Under the pieces are notes generated by a model. The model was given only the letters and a program-made list of their open reading frames with translations. It ran no database searches and was not told the origin of the DNA. Shown here piece by piece: positions 51,174 to 60,558 of a stretch of DNA of 64,000 nt. A program made the translations under genes and the position numbers. Location of the stretch: NCBI GenBank assembly GCA_020639235.1, contig JACKHC010000001.1, positions 2,806,480-2,870,479 on the forward strand, read 5' to 3'. This DNA is from Phycisphaeraceae bacterium. GTDB lineage: Bacteria; Planctomycetota; Phycisphaerae; Phycisphaerales; UBA1924. Numbering within the stretch: position 1 is the stretch's first letter; the number at the start of each line of letters is the position of its first letter.

Positions 51174-53207
51174 ATGGAACGAGTGATCTCGCTTTGGGCC
51201 GTGATCCTGTGCGCCGCGTGTGTCGCCCGTGGCGAGAACTGTGCGGAGGATTCAAGTTCTTACGGTGCGCACATCGCGGCGGCGCACGCGCATTACCGGC
51301 TCGGCGAGTACGACGAGGCGCGCCGGTGGCTGCGGGAGGCGCCGGTCGCCTTTCGCGGCTGGGAGTACGACTACCTTGCTGGTGTGCTCGACACCTGTGT
51401 TGCGTCCGTTGCGAGCGGGCATGGATCGTTGAGTTCGGTTGATGTCTCGGCGGATGGGCGATTGATCCTCACGGCGGCGACGGATGGCGGCGTGGATGTT
51501 CGGTCGGCGGCGACGTTCGATGTGCTTCAGGCGGTCGGGGATCACACGCTGCAGGCGTACAGCGCTCGGTTCTCGCCCGACGGGAGGATGATCGCGACCG
51601 TCTCGCGCGATCAGCGAGCGGTGGTGTGGGACGCTGCGTCGGGCGAGATGATGTCTGTGTTCGATCTGCCGAACCAGGCGCTGGCGGACATCGCGTTCTC
51701 GCCCGACTCTTCGTTGGTGGCGGTGTGTTCATGGCGTATGACCGAGAAGGACCCGCCGGTGCGCGGGTTCGTGCGTATCTGGGATCCGCGGAGCGGCGGG
51801 GTTGTGCGCGAGACCGAGGCGGGTGTGAAGCCGCTCAGCGGGATTGCGTTCACGCCGGATGGTGAGCGGGTCGTTGTGTCCTCGTGGGACGGTCTGGTGC
51901 ATGTCGTCGGGGTGCGCGACCACTCGGAGGTGCGGGATATCGCGTTGCCGGATGACGGGCTGTGCAACGCGGCGACCTGCATCGCGGTGTCGCCGGATGG
52001 CGCGCTGGCCGCGGCGGGCTCGCGGGACTCGACGGTTCGGATTGTTGATCTGGCGAAAGAAACGGTTGTTGCGACGCTGCGCGGCGCGAAGCTCGATGTG
52101 CTTGGCGTCGCGTTCTCGCGGGACGGATCGCGGTTGGCGTGCTCGGGGGCGGACGGGGCGGTCCGCGTGTGGCGAACGAATGATTGGACACCCGCCGCCA
52201 CGCTCGTGGGGCACACGGGCCATGTGCGCGGCGTGCGGTTTACCAATGACGGGTCGTCGCTGGTGACGGCGGGGTACGACGGCACGATCCGGCGATGGGA
52301 CGCGGCGCGGAACGCGGGGAACACGGTCCACGCACGGCATGCGAGCGCGGGTGTGTACAGCGCGGTGTTCTCGGCGGATGGCCGCACGGTCACGGGGTCG
52401 TGCTTCGACGGCAGCGTGCATATCTGGGATGCGGACACGGGAGAGACCGCTGAGCAGTGGACAGCACACCCGGGCTCGACCTGCCACACGCTTTGCTACA
52501 GCGCGGACGGATCGAGACTGGTCACGGGGTCGTGGGATCAGTCCGTCAAAGTATGGTCGATGCCGGATCGGAGAGTCTTGCACTCGTATCAGCATCCGGC
52601 GGGTGTGTACGACTGCGCGATCACGGCGGACGGCGGGGTTGTTGCGGCGGGGCTGACCGATGGATCGGTGTGGTTGTGGTGGAACGACGAATCGCACGAA
52701 CCGGTGTGCCTTGCGGCGCACGCGGGCCAGGTGATGCGGGTCGCCTTCTCGCGCAGCGGGGAGTTGCTGGCGACGGCCGGTGCTGACGGCGCTGTCAACC
52801 TCTGGTCGATTCCCGATGGGCAGAGGGTCGCGGAACTCGCGGGGCATCGCGGCAATGTGTTGGGGCTGGCGTTCTCGCGCGATGACGCGCTGCTCGCTTC
52901 GTGCGGTGGTGATGGCAAGGCGATGCTCTGGAATGTGGCGTCGGCGGAGTTGGTCCGGGTTCTGATGAACACGGACGAGGCGCTCCGTCGTTGTTCGTTT
53001 TCGCCTGATGGCTCGCGGCTGGCGATCGCGGGCGAGACGCTGCATGTTGTGGATGTTGTACGGGGCGGCTCGCTCCTCACGCTGCGGCCCCATCTGGATG
53101 CGCCGTACGATGTGAGTTTCTCACCCGATGGAAACGGCATCGCGTCGTGTTCGACGGACGGCTCCATTGCAATCATCTACACGGTGGGTGATCAGGGACA
53201 CGAGTAG
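51174..53207 (+). CDS. Exported WD40-repeat protein
   Basis: A 677-residue protein with a signal peptide (ISLWAVILCAACVARGENC) followed by a short helical region (YRLGEYDEARRWLREAPVAF) and about eleven WD40 repeats. Repeat units are visible as AYSARFSPDGRMIATVSRDQ, GIAFTPDGERVVVSSWDGLV, GVAFSRDGSRLACSGADGAV and GLAFSRDDALLASCGGDGKA. A propeller of this size binds proteins; the exported location suggests a periplasmic or surface scaffold. The start ATG 51174 follows the DUF1761 gene by 27 bp. Function is unknown. Confidence 0.85.
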   Translation: MERVISLWAVILCAACVARGENCAEDSSSYGAHIAAAHAHYRLGEYDEARRWLREAPVAFRGWEYDYLAGVLDTCVASVASGHGSLSSVDVSADGRLILTAATDGGVDVRSAATFDVLQAVGDHTLQAYSARFSPDGRMIATVSRDQRAVVWDAASGEMMSVFDLPNQALADIAFSPDSSLVAVCSWRMTEKDPPVRGFVRIWDPRSGGVVRETEAGVKPLSGIAFTPDGERVVVSSWDGLVHVVGVRDHSEVRDIALPDDGLCNAATCIAVSPDGALAAAGSRDSTVRIVDLAKETVVATLRGAKLDVLGVAFSRDGSRLACSGADGAVRVWRTNDWTPAATLVGHTGHVRGVRFTNDGSSLVTAGYDGTIRRWDAARNAGNTVHARHASAGVYSAVFSADGRTVTGSCFDGSVHIWDADTGETAEQWTAHPGSTCHTLCYSADGSRLVTGSWDQSVKVWSMPDRRVLHSYQHPAGVYDCAITADGGVVAAGLTDGSVWLWWNDESHEPVCLAAHAGQVMRVAFSRSGELLATAGADGAVNLWSIPDGQRVAELAGHRGNVLGLAFSRDDALLASCGGDGKAMLWNVASAELVRVLMNTDEALRRCSFSPDGSRLAIAGETLHVVDVVRGGSLLTLRPHLDAPYDVSFSPDGNGIASCSTDGSIAIIYTVGDQGHE

Positions 53208-53208
53208 T

Positions 53209-54603
53209 TCAGAGCGCCTTTGCGCCCGGCAGGTCGAGGGCGGCGCGGAGCACCTTGTGGACTTCGTTGATGGCCATATGGGGCTTGACGCGGGACGAGC
53301 CGGGGCCGAGCGCGGTGAGTTCGACGAAGTCGCAGGTGTGGTTGGGGGAGAGGAACGCGATCGCTGTGTGGTTGGAGATGATGGAGCCGAGGGGGCCGAA
53401 TTGTTTATTGGCGAGCGCGAAGGGATCGACTGTACGGTCGCCTGCGAACCATCTTGCGAGCAACTCTGCTTCGGTGTCTCTAATGGTGAGGCCTGTTGCT
53501 TTGTTCACGATATTGGCGAGCTCATTGGCTGAGCGGTCAGGTGCCTGCGCGACCTGCGCGTCGATCCACTCAAAGGATTGCTTGAACGCGTGGACGCGTT
53601 CGAAGCCGGCGGCTCCGGCGGTTGTGTAGTCCGTGAGGGCGGGGTTCGCGGTGCCGTGGTCGGTGGTGATGATGAGGAGTGTGTCGTCGCGCGAGAGGGT
53701 GAACTCGGCGGCGGCGGCGATGGCGTCATCGAAGGCGAGTTGGTCGTAGAGCAGACCGGCGGGATCGTTGTTGTGCCCGGCGTGATCGACCCGGCCGCCC
53801 TCGATCTGGAGCGCGAATCCACCTTTGCGTTTGGAGAGGTTGCGGAGCGCGAAGCGCGTCATCTCGACGAGGGAGGGCTCTGAGTCGGGGCGCTCGACCT
53901 CGTAGTGCATGTGCGAGTCGGTGAAGAGGCCGAGGATACGCTCGTTCTCGTCCGGGGCGATGGCGTGCATCTCGTTGCGTGACCGGATGACTCGATGGGC
54001 GTCGAGCGGCAGACCTTTGAAGAACCTGGCACCGCCGCCTATGACGAGATCGAACCCGCGATCGAGGAGTTGCGACGCGATCTCCTGTTCGAGGTTGCGG
54101 TCTCCTACGTTGGCGGCGAATGCTGCGGGCGTGGCGTGGGTGACTCTTGTGGTGGTGACGAGACCGGTCGCGAGGCCCGCCTCTTTGGCGGTGAGCAGAA
54201 TCGGCGACAGGGGCTTGCCGTCGGGGAGCGTGGAGATGGCACCGTTGTTGACGAGCGAGCCGACTGACCATGCGGAGGCGGACGCCGCGGAGTCGGTGAC
54301 GAAGGAGTCGGCGGATCGGGTATCGATCAGCGCACGCACGGTGCGCTCGTTGTGCATGAGATCGATCCAGCTCGATCGCTTGGCGTGGATCTGCTGACGC
54401 AGGAGGTTGCCCATGGCGAGCGTGCCGGCGCTCATGCCGTCGGCGACCATGAAGATGAGGTTGGATGCGGTGCGGCGCTCTCGCGGGGCGGCGTCGGCGC
54501 GTCTAGCGGGGAGCGACAGCCCGAAGCCGGCGGCGCCGAGACCGGTGGCGGTGAGGAATCCGCGGCGTGACCATCCGCTAGTTGTTCGATCGTTCGCTGG
54601 CAT
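53209..54603 (-). CDS. Alkaline phosphatase, Tat-exported
   Basis: A 464-residue PhoA-type phosphomonoesterase. The N-terminus carries a Tat motif, SRRGFLTATGLGAAGFGL. Active-site segments are NLIFMVADGMSAGTLAMG (metal Asp), VTDSAASASAWSVG (nucleophile Ser), IEGGRVDHAGHNNDPAGLLY and LLIITTDHGTANP, ending with ISNHTAIAFL. It releases phosphate from organic esters in the periplasm. It converges with the WD40 gene, with essentially no gap. No Pho-box is evident. Confidence 0.92.
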   Translation of the reverse strand: MPANDRTTSGWSRRGFLTATGLGAAGFGLSLPARRADAAPRERRTASNLIFMVADGMSAGTLAMGNLLRQQIHAKRSSWIDLMHNERTVRALIDTRSADSFVTDSAASASAWSVGSLVNNGAISTLPDGKPLSPILLTAKEAGLATGLVTTTRVTHATPAAFAANVGDRNLEQEIASQLLDRGFDLVIGGGARFFKGLPLDAHRVIRSRNEMHAIAPDENERILGLFTDSHMHYEVERPDSEPSLVEMTRFALRNLSKRKGGFALQIEGGRVDHAGHNNDPAGLLYDQLAFDDAIAAAAEFTLSRDDTLLIITTDHGTANPALTDYTTAGAAGFERVHAFKQSFEWIDAQVAQAPDRSANELANIVNKATGLTIRDTEAELLARWFAGDRTVDPFALANKQFGPLGSIISNHTAIAFLSPNHTCDFVELTALGPGSSRVKPHMAINEVHKVLRAALDLPGAKAL

Positions 54604-54649
54604 CCGGTTGCTCCCCAGTCGCAGGGGTCATTGTAGCCGCGGACGGCGG

Positions 54650-56515
54650 CTACCCGCCCTGCAACGACCGGGTGATGCTCAACTCGTGCAACTTCACGGA
54701 ACGCTCATCGAGCGTTTGCTTGGCCTTGTAGAACTCGTTGGGGTCGATGGACTGCCAATCGGCCTCCGCCCGGTTGGCGAGGTCGGCGAGTTGGTTGATG
54801 TGTAGGTCGAGCTCGCGGCGGTAATCTGGTTCGAGGGCGTCGCACGCGCGGTCGATCGCCTTGTTGACCCAGCGGATATCGAGGCGGGCGTTGGTGATGA
54901 GATCGGCGATGCGGTGGCGGGTCATGTCATCGCGGGCGTGCTCGAGCGCTTCGCGCTCGAGGCGGTCGATCTCGTCGCGGGAGAGGCCGTGGGAGGGGAC
55001 GACCTGGATGGCGGCTTTCTCGCCGGAGCGATTCTCGGTGGCGCTGACGCGGAGGACGCCGTTGGCATCGACGAGAAACTCGACCTCGAGTTGCGGGATG
55101 CCGGCGGGCATCGGGGGGACGCGGACGATGAACTGGCCGAGTGATCGGCAGTCGGGGACCATCTCGCGCTCGCCCTGAACGACATGAATCTTGATGGCGG
55201 TCTGCCCGTCGACGGAGGTCGAGAACATCTCGGTGGCGCGGGCGGGGACCATCGAGTTGCGGACGATCATCTTGGCGACGCCGCCACCCGCGGTCTCGAT
55301 TCCGAGCGAGAGCGGCAGGACGTCGAGGAGCAGCGCGTCCTTTCCGCCGGCGCCTCCGCGCAGAATGGCTCCCTGCACGGCGGCGCCGAGTGCGACGACC
55401 TCGTCGGGATCGACGGCGGTGTAGGGCTCGGCGTCGAAGAACGCGCCGACGCGCGATCGCACGAGCGGGATGCGTGATGACCCCCCCACCATCACGACAC
55501 GGTCGATCGATGACGCATCCAGTCTGGAGTCGCGGAGGGCGCGCCGGCAGCAGGCGATGGTACGCTCGACCCACGGGGCGATGAGCGTCTCGAACTCGGC
55601 GCGGGTGATGGTGCGGTGGAATGATGTGCCGTCGATGTCGATGGAGAAAGATGCGCTATCGTTGTCGGAGAGCGCGATCTTGATGCGCTCGGCGAGGAGT
55701 CGGAGTTCCTGCATGACACCGGGCGAGGGTTTGAGTTGGGTTCCGGTCTGCGCGGATGCTTCTCGCAGAATCAGGTCGATGAGTAAACGATCGACATCGT
55801 CGCCCCCCAGGTGTGTGTCGCCGGCGGTGGAGAGGACCTGGAAGAAGTCCGTTCCTTGATCGGCGACGACGCGCAGGATGGAGACATCGAACGTGCCCCC
55901 GCCGAGGTCGTAGACGGCGACGGTTTCGGGCGCGGCGCGGTGGAGACCGATGCCGTAGGCGAGCGCGGCGGCGGTGGGTTCGTTGACGACGCGGAGGACA
56001 TCGAGGCCGGCGAGGCGTCCGGCGTCGCGGGTGGCCTGTCTTTGGGCGTCGTCGAAGTACGCCGGGACGGTGATGACGGCGCGGGTGACGGGCTGCTTGA
56101 GCGCCTCGGACGCCCGGTGTGCGAGTTGCCGGAGGATGCACGCTGACACCTGCGGGGGTGAGAGTTCGACGCCCGACGGGAGTCTGACGCGCGCGGTGTT
56201 GTGCGCGCCCTCGACAACTTCATAGGAGAGGTAGTGCAGGTCCTCGGAGGCGTCGTGCGCGGAGCGGCCCATCAGGCGCTTGACGGAGGAGACGGTCCAC
56301 TCGGGTTCGAGGATGGCCTGCCGGCGGGCGCGCTCGCCGACTTCGACGGCGCGGCCGTCGGCGTTGAACCGCACGACGCTGGGGAGCATGCGAGTGCCGT
56401 GGGCATCGACGAGGATGCGCGGGCCCTTCTCGTCTGCGTACGCGACGAGGGAGTTGGTGGTGCCCAGATCGATTCCCACGATCGGCGCTGTGTTGTCTGG
56501 GGATGCGGTCATCAC
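54650..56515 (-). CDS. hscA: Hsp70 family chaperone HscA-like
   Basis: A 621-residue Hsp70. PIVGIDLGTTNSLVAYA, VSSVKRLMGRSAHDASEDL, AVITVPAYFDDAQRQATRDA, LRVVNEPTAAALAYGIG and VVMVGGSSRIPLVRSRVG are diagnostic. SVKRLMGRS and IKIHVVQGEREMVPDCRSLG are closer to HscA, the Fe-S assembly chaperone, than to DnaK. The length fits HscA (about 616). No J-protein or isc genes are adjacent, so its partner is elsewhere. ATG 56515 or 56512. Confidence 0.85.
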   Translation of the reverse strand: MMTASPDNTAPIVGIDLGTTNSLVAYADEKGPRILVDAHGTRMLPSVVRFNADGRAVEVGERARRQAILEPEWTVSSVKRLMGRSAHDASEDLHYLSYEVVEGAHNTARVRLPSGVELSPPQVSACILRQLAHRASEALKQPVTRAVITVPAYFDDAQRQATRDAGRLAGLDVLRVVNEPTAAALAYGIGLHRAAPETVAVYDLGGGTFDVSILRVVADQGTDFFQVLSTAGDTHLGGDDVDRLLIDLILREASAQTGTQLKPSPGVMQELRLLAERIKIALSDNDSASFSIDIDGTSFHRTITRAEFETLIAPWVERTIACCRRALRDSRLDASSIDRVVMVGGSSRIPLVRSRVGAFFDAEPYTAVDPDEVVALGAAVQGAILRGGAGGKDALLLDVLPLSLGIETAGGGVAKMIVRNSMVPARATEMFSTSVDGQTAIKIHVVQGEREMVPDCRSLGQFIVRVPPMPAGIPQLEVEFLVDANGVLRVSATENRSGEKAAIQVVPSHGLSRDEIDRLEREALEHARDDMTRHRIADLITNARLDIRWVNKAIDRACDALEPDYRRELDLHINQLADLANRAEADWQSIDPNEFYKAKQTLDERSVKLHELSITRSLQGG

Positions 56516-56537
56516 GCGGAGGGTAGGCGCGCCACTT

Positions 56538-57479
56538 CTAGAACATCAGATTGAAGCGGAACCCGATGAAGGCCGCGGGGTCGGTGTTGATATCTTCGAT
56601 CTCGTCGTCATTTCGCAGCAGGTTGTATTCTTGCCATACGACCGCGCCGCCTTCGAAAGTGAGCGAGATCGCCTGGGATGGGCTCCATGTCAGGCCGAGG
56701 GCCACGGGGACCCGGTAGTCGGAGAGGACACCTCCCGGGAGCGCCGAGTTGTCGTCGTCGAGGCGGTACTCGTGGAGTTCGGCGCCGGCACGGAGGAAGA
56801 CATCGAGGTCATCGCGGACGGCGACGCTCAGGCGGGCTCCCAATCCTTCGGATGTCAGCGTGGTCTTCTCGTTGATGCGCCAGTCCACACCGATGATGGG
56901 CAGGACGAGGACATTGTCTTCGAGGCGAGTGCGGACGGCGACTCCCAGCGTGAGCGACAGGTTGTCGTTGACTCTGAAACCGTAGGCGACGCCCGCGGAG
57001 TAAGTGAGCGAGTCTCCGAAGTCGGCGCCGGGTTCGTATCCGGTGTTGACGGAGCCGAGCGCGGAGATGGAGTTGCCGCCGTCGAGGATCCATGTGGCGC
57101 GGAAGGAGAGGTGATGTTCGTAGGCATCGTCGATGATGTCATCGAACGCGGCGCTTGAGTTTCCGGCGAAGTCATACCAGGAGATTTCGTTCCGGAGGGC
57201 GACCGACAATCGGAACTTGTCGGCGGGGGCCCAATCGATGATGAAGTCGGCATTGGCGCGGCTCACCGAGACATCGCCCCCGCCGCCGTCGTCATCCAGG
57301 TCCGCCGTAAACGTGTGCGACGCGCCGGCGCGGAGCGAGAGCGAGATGGCGGACGAGTCGGCCTTGGCGGGCGCGGGTTCTTCGTCCTGCGCCGATGCGG
57401 CGGCGCAGGGCACCGTGAGGATCGCCATGGCGATCGATGCGAGCCGTAGATTTGTTGCGTTCCCGTGTCGTGTGGTCAT
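56538..57479 (-). CDS. Outer-membrane beta-barrel protein of unknown function
   Basis: A 313-residue protein with a signal peptide (ASIAMAILTVPCAAASAQ) and alternating amphipathic strands (FRLSVALRNEISWYDFAG; SLTLGVAVRTRLEDNVLV), ending in Phe (GFRFNLMF), the beta-signal recognised by BamA. This is the shape of a transmembrane beta barrel of DUF6268-like type. The substrate or role is unknown. It lies 22 bp upstream of hscA in the same direction. Confidence 0.7.
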   Translation of the reverse strand: MTTRHGNATNLRLASIAMAILTVPCAAASAQDEEPAPAKADSSAISLSLRAGASHTFTADLDDDGGGGDVSVSRANADFIIDWAPADKFRLSVALRNEISWYDFAGNSSAAFDDIIDDAYEHHLSFRATWILDGGNSISALGSVNTGYEPGADFGDSLTYSAGVAYGFRVNDNLSLTLGVAVRTRLEDNVLVLPIIGVDWRINEKTTLTSEGLGARLSVAVRDDLDVFLRAGAELHEYRLDDDNSALPGGVLSDYRVPVALGLTWSPSQAISLTFEGGAVVWQEYNLLRNDDEIEDINTDPAAFIGFRFNLMF

Positions 57480-57503
57480 GGCATCGACGGTACCCGAAAG
57501 GCG

Positions 57504-59531
57504 CTAGGTGCGCATGCGGAGGGCGAAGGCCCACCATTCGATCGCGAGGAGTGCCGCGGCGGCGAGGACGAACCACCACCAGATCTCGCGCGGGGCGAGG
57601 CGTGCAACGGCGGTCGTGGCGACGGACCGGCCCGCGATGGTGAGGGTGTCGCGGGTAGCGAGACCGGACTCGATGGGATCGAGGACACTGGCAGCGATGG
57701 CGGGCCTGCCGTCGACTGAATACACACCGGCGAACGGGAGGGACCCGACGGCGATCATGCCGGAGGGCGCGGGGGGGAGTCGGCGCGAGAATCCCGCCGG
57801 ACCGGTGACGACGACATCTTTTGCGGTCGGTTCCGACCGGAGGTCGACCGACTCGCCGGTGTGCGTCAGCACTCCCGCTTCGCCTTCGGTGTTGGCGGCA
57901 CCGGCGAGTTGCTCGATGGCGTTGGCCATGAAGACGGGGAAGGACGGCTCCTTCCACCAGTTGGTCTCATCGAGCGTGAATGCGATGAGGATGCGGCGGG
58001 CGGTATCGCGGAGTTCGGCGATCAGGGGGCCGTCGGAGCCGCGCGCGATGACGCGGGCCTCGCGCACGGCGGCGCCCGGGGCTTCGGTGTCGGGGAGGAT
58101 GATGGCGCGGGGTCTGCTGATGATGGTGGCGGCGAAGGTGACGCCGCGCATGAGGGGGTCGGAGCGGGTCCAGAATGCGACCTGTGTGGCGCGGGGGGTC
58201 TCGATTGGCTCGACGAGGAGCGCGGGGATGGGGAGCCCGGCGCCGAAACTGATGGTGGGGATCGGCGGCACGCGCGAGGGGCGGACGGCGTCGAAGATCA
58301 CGATGTCGGCGTCGATGGTGGATGCGGCCTCGTACTCGGTCGCGCTGACGGCGCGGGGCCGGGCCCCGACGATGGCCTCGATCGCGTCGACGAGTGAAGC
58401 GGACGCGGCGGTCTGCGCGGCGTCATCGGGCCGGACGAGCCAGATACGGGGCGGCGCGGGCGACTCGAGCATCATCCACGCGGCGTTGTCGGAGGCGAGC
58501 GCATCGCTCGCGATGAGGCGGAGTTCCAGAAGGCCGCCGGCCGGAGCGATCAACTCGAATGATTTTGTGGCGCGGCCCGGCGCATCGGGCGCTGCGCGGG
58601 GGAGATCGAGTGTCCATGCGCCGATGTCGAGGGGCGCTGGGGACGAGTCCGTCAAGAGTGTTGCCTTGAGCGCGATGGAGCGGGCGCGGTCGGCGTTGTG
58701 TTCGACGGCGCAGAAGACACGGATGAGGGACGGATCGTCGTAGTCGCGCCGGGCGGAGAGTGCGACGATGGATGCGTTCTCGGGCGGGCGTTCGCTCTCG
58801 GGTTGACCGATTCGGATGAACTCGAATTCGACATTGCCCAGACCGGTGAGCGTTGTCGCGGTGGAGCGTTGCAGGCGCTCGGCGTCGCCACCATCTGAGA
58901 AGAGGACGACGCGGACCGGCGTTGCATCACCGATCTCGGAGTCCCTTGAGGCGGGAGCGGTCATGGCTTTGAGGAGCTGGAGGAGGGGCTCGGGGTCGCC
59001 GGGTTCATCGGTTTGTTCGATCTCGGTGATGGCGGCGACGGCGGCCCCTGCGTCGGCGCCGTCGGAATAGCGCACGGCAGGCCGGGTGGCGCTGGAAACG
59101 ATCGAGAAGCGGGCTTCCCGGGCGTCGGCGAGGCGTCGGAGGAGGTCGCCAGCGCGGGACTTGGCTTCTTCGAGGCGGGTGGTTCCGGATTCGGGACCGG
59201 GCGCGGCCATCGACGCGGAGTGATCGAGGACGATGATGGTCCGGCCCGGGGGCAGGGTCCGGACCTCGAGGACCGGGCGGGCGAGTGCGCCCGCAAGAAG
59301 CGCCAGGATCAGGAGTTGCAGCAGGAGGAGCCATGAGGGGCGGATCAGCCGCCAGGGGACATTGACCTGGAGATCGCGTGCGGCGTCTTGCCAGAGCATG
59401 GAGGAGGAGACGCGGACGGGGCGGCGGCGGAGTTTGAGGAAGTAGAACAGGAGCAGGACAGGAAGTCCGATAGAAAGGGCCAAAATGCCCGCGGCGGGGT
59501 CCAGGAAGCTGAGTGTCGCGGGGTCGGGCAT
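57504..59531 (-). CDS. BatA-like protein with VWA domain
   Basis: A 675-residue membrane protein. The N-terminus has the BatA-type start and two helices (GILALSIGLPVLLLFYFLKL; SWLLLLQLLILALLAGALAR). A VWA domain follows with MIDAS DxSxS in IIVLDHSASMAAPGPESGT, then a long extracytoplasmic part and a final helix (WWFVLAAAALLAIEWWAFAL). BatA-type proteins work with MoxR ATPases; here MoxR is 9 kb away rather than adjacent. The role is unknown. It lies 24 bp upstream of the beta-barrel gene. Confidence 0.85.
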   Translation of the reverse strand: MPDPATLSFLDPAAGILALSIGLPVLLLFYFLKLRRRPVRVSSSMLWQDAARDLQVNVPWRLIRPSWLLLLQLLILALLAGALARPVLEVRTLPPGRTIIVLDHSASMAAPGPESGTTRLEEAKSRAGDLLRRLADAREARFSIVSSATRPAVRYSDGADAGAAVAAITEIEQTDEPGDPEPLLQLLKAMTAPASRDSEIGDATPVRVVLFSDGGDAERLQRSTATTLTGLGNVEFEFIRIGQPESERPPENASIVALSARRDYDDPSLIRVFCAVEHNADRARSIALKATLLTDSSPAPLDIGAWTLDLPRAAPDAPGRATKSFELIAPAGGLLELRLIASDALASDNAAWMMLESPAPPRIWLVRPDDAAQTAASASLVDAIEAIVGARPRAVSATEYEAASTIDADIVIFDAVRPSRVPPIPTISFGAGLPIPALLVEPIETPRATQVAFWTRSDPLMRGVTFAATIISRPRAIILPDTEAPGAAVREARVIARGSDGPLIAELRDTARRILIAFTLDETNWWKEPSFPVFMANAIEQLAGAANTEGEAGVLTHTGESVDLRSEPTAKDVVVTGPAGFSRRLPPAPSGMIAVGSLPFAGVYSVDGRPAIAASVLDPIESGLATRDTLTIAGRSVATTAVARLAPREIWWWFVLAAAALLAIEWWAFALRMRT

Positions 59532-59615
59532 CCGAGGGGCATGGTATACGGGCGAGAATTGTTGGTGGAATCTTCGCCCGCTTTAACAGGGGGGTGCTTT
59601 TTCGTGAGTTTTGTG

Positions 59616-59643
59616 TTGACAGAGCCGGCATCATCGGTATATT
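59616..59643 (+). promoter_or_regulatory. Consensus-like promoter
   Basis: TTGACA (59616-59621), 16-bp spacer, TATATT (59638-59643). It is the closest match to a housekeeping promoter in the window, about 240 bp before the exported-protein gene at 59886. Confidence 0.8.
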
Positions 59644-59649
59644 CGGTGA

Positions 59650-59885
59650 GTACGCCGCCTCGTTCGAGTTCCGTTGGTGAGGTGAGGTGGGGTGCCTACA
59701 TGTCGGGAGGAAACACGTCACTCCCCCTGACATGAATAAGTGAGTGCCCGGTCGGCGGAAGCCGGCTCGGTGTGCGATGTGCATTCCGAAGCACGCGATG
59801 TGCTCCGATTTGCGTATTTTGTTCGGTGCGGGATTGTTAAGACCGCACCTCTGCATGCAGAGAGAGATAGAGGAGGAACACGGAA
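59650..59885 (+). promoter_or_regulatory. Long leader with short upstream ORF and palindrome
   Basis: The leader contains a possible 11-codon ORF (ATG 59700, MSGGNTSLPLT, stop 59733), a palindrome CTCTGCATGCAGAG (59849-59862) and a strong GGAGGA ribosome site before ATG 59886. This may be a regulated leader; there is no direct evidence. Confidence 0.4.
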
Positions 59886-60395
59886 ATGAACAAGACTATG
59901 AAGGCGACCCTGTCGGCTGGTGCGGTCATCGGCCTCGCCGGCGCCGCGAACGCGGACTTCTCCGGCCAGACGATCCTCGGCCCGCTCGGCCCCGGCTCGT
60001 CCGTCATGGGCGACACCAACTTCTCCACCAACGACAACAACGGCGGCGCTTCTGGCGTTCCCGGTGGTTCGTGGGGCGGCGGTGACGATGTTTACCAGCT
60101 GAACTGGCCGGGCGGCTCGATCACGATCGACCTGCTCTTCACGCACAGCAGCTCGACGGACCTCGACCTCCGTCTCTTCGACACCGACCAGAACACGACG
60201 CTCGCTTCTTCGGCGTCGATCACCGACAACGAGCAGATCGCGGGCATCCTCGCGTCTGGCACCTACTACATCACGGTCGACGGCTGGGGCACCAGCGCCT
60301 CGGCGTACACCCTGAATGTCATCCCGAGCCCCGCTGCTGCGGGCGTGCTCGGCATGGCCGGGCTGGCGGGCCTCGCCCGTCGCCGCCGCGCGTAA
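59886..60395 (+). CDS. Small exported protein with PPC-like domain and sorting tail
   Basis: A 169-residue protein: signal peptide (LSAGAVIGLAGAANA), a beta-sandwich resembling the pre-peptidase C-terminal domain (SITIDLLFTHSSSTDLDLRL then FDTDQNTTLASSA; GTYYITVDGWGTSASAYTL), and a sorting tail IPSPAAAGVLGMAGLAGLARRRRA. PPC-like domains bind carbohydrate or act as passengers on surface proteins. It has a consensus promoter and a very strong terminator, so it is likely highly expressed. Confidence 0.85.
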   Translation: MNKTMKATLSAGAVIGLAGAANADFSGQTILGPLGPGSSVMGDTNFSTNDNNGGASGVPGGSWGGGDDVYQLNWPGGSITIDLLFTHSSSTDLDLRLFDTDQNTTLASSASITDNEQIAGILASGTYYITVDGWGTSASAYTLNVIPSPAAAGVLGMAGLAGLARRRRA

Positions 60396-60441
60396 TCGGA
60401 CTCCCGATTACCGCTTCAGGACGGTCAACAAGTGACCATCG

Positions 60442-60475
60442 ACCGGTCTCGCCTCGCGGCGGGGCCGGTTTTTTT
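60442..60475 (+). terminator. Strong terminator after the small exported protein
   Basis: 12-bp stem ACCGGTCTCGCC/GGCGGGGCCGGT (two G-U pairs) with TCGC loop, followed by TTTTTTT. The best rho-independent terminator in the window. Confidence 0.9.
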
Positions 60476-60558
60476 CTCGGGTGATCGAGCGATGCTTGCC
60501 ACTGGGCAAGCCCGTGCCGATACCCTCTGACGACACAGGACACATCAGCAGGAGCAAG

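Noticed and set aside
59388..59735. 115-codon plus-strand frame upstream of the sorted protein
   Set aside because: It overlaps the start of the VWA gene on the other strand and lacks coding texture; only its last 11 codons (from ATG 59700) remain as a possible short upstream ORF.
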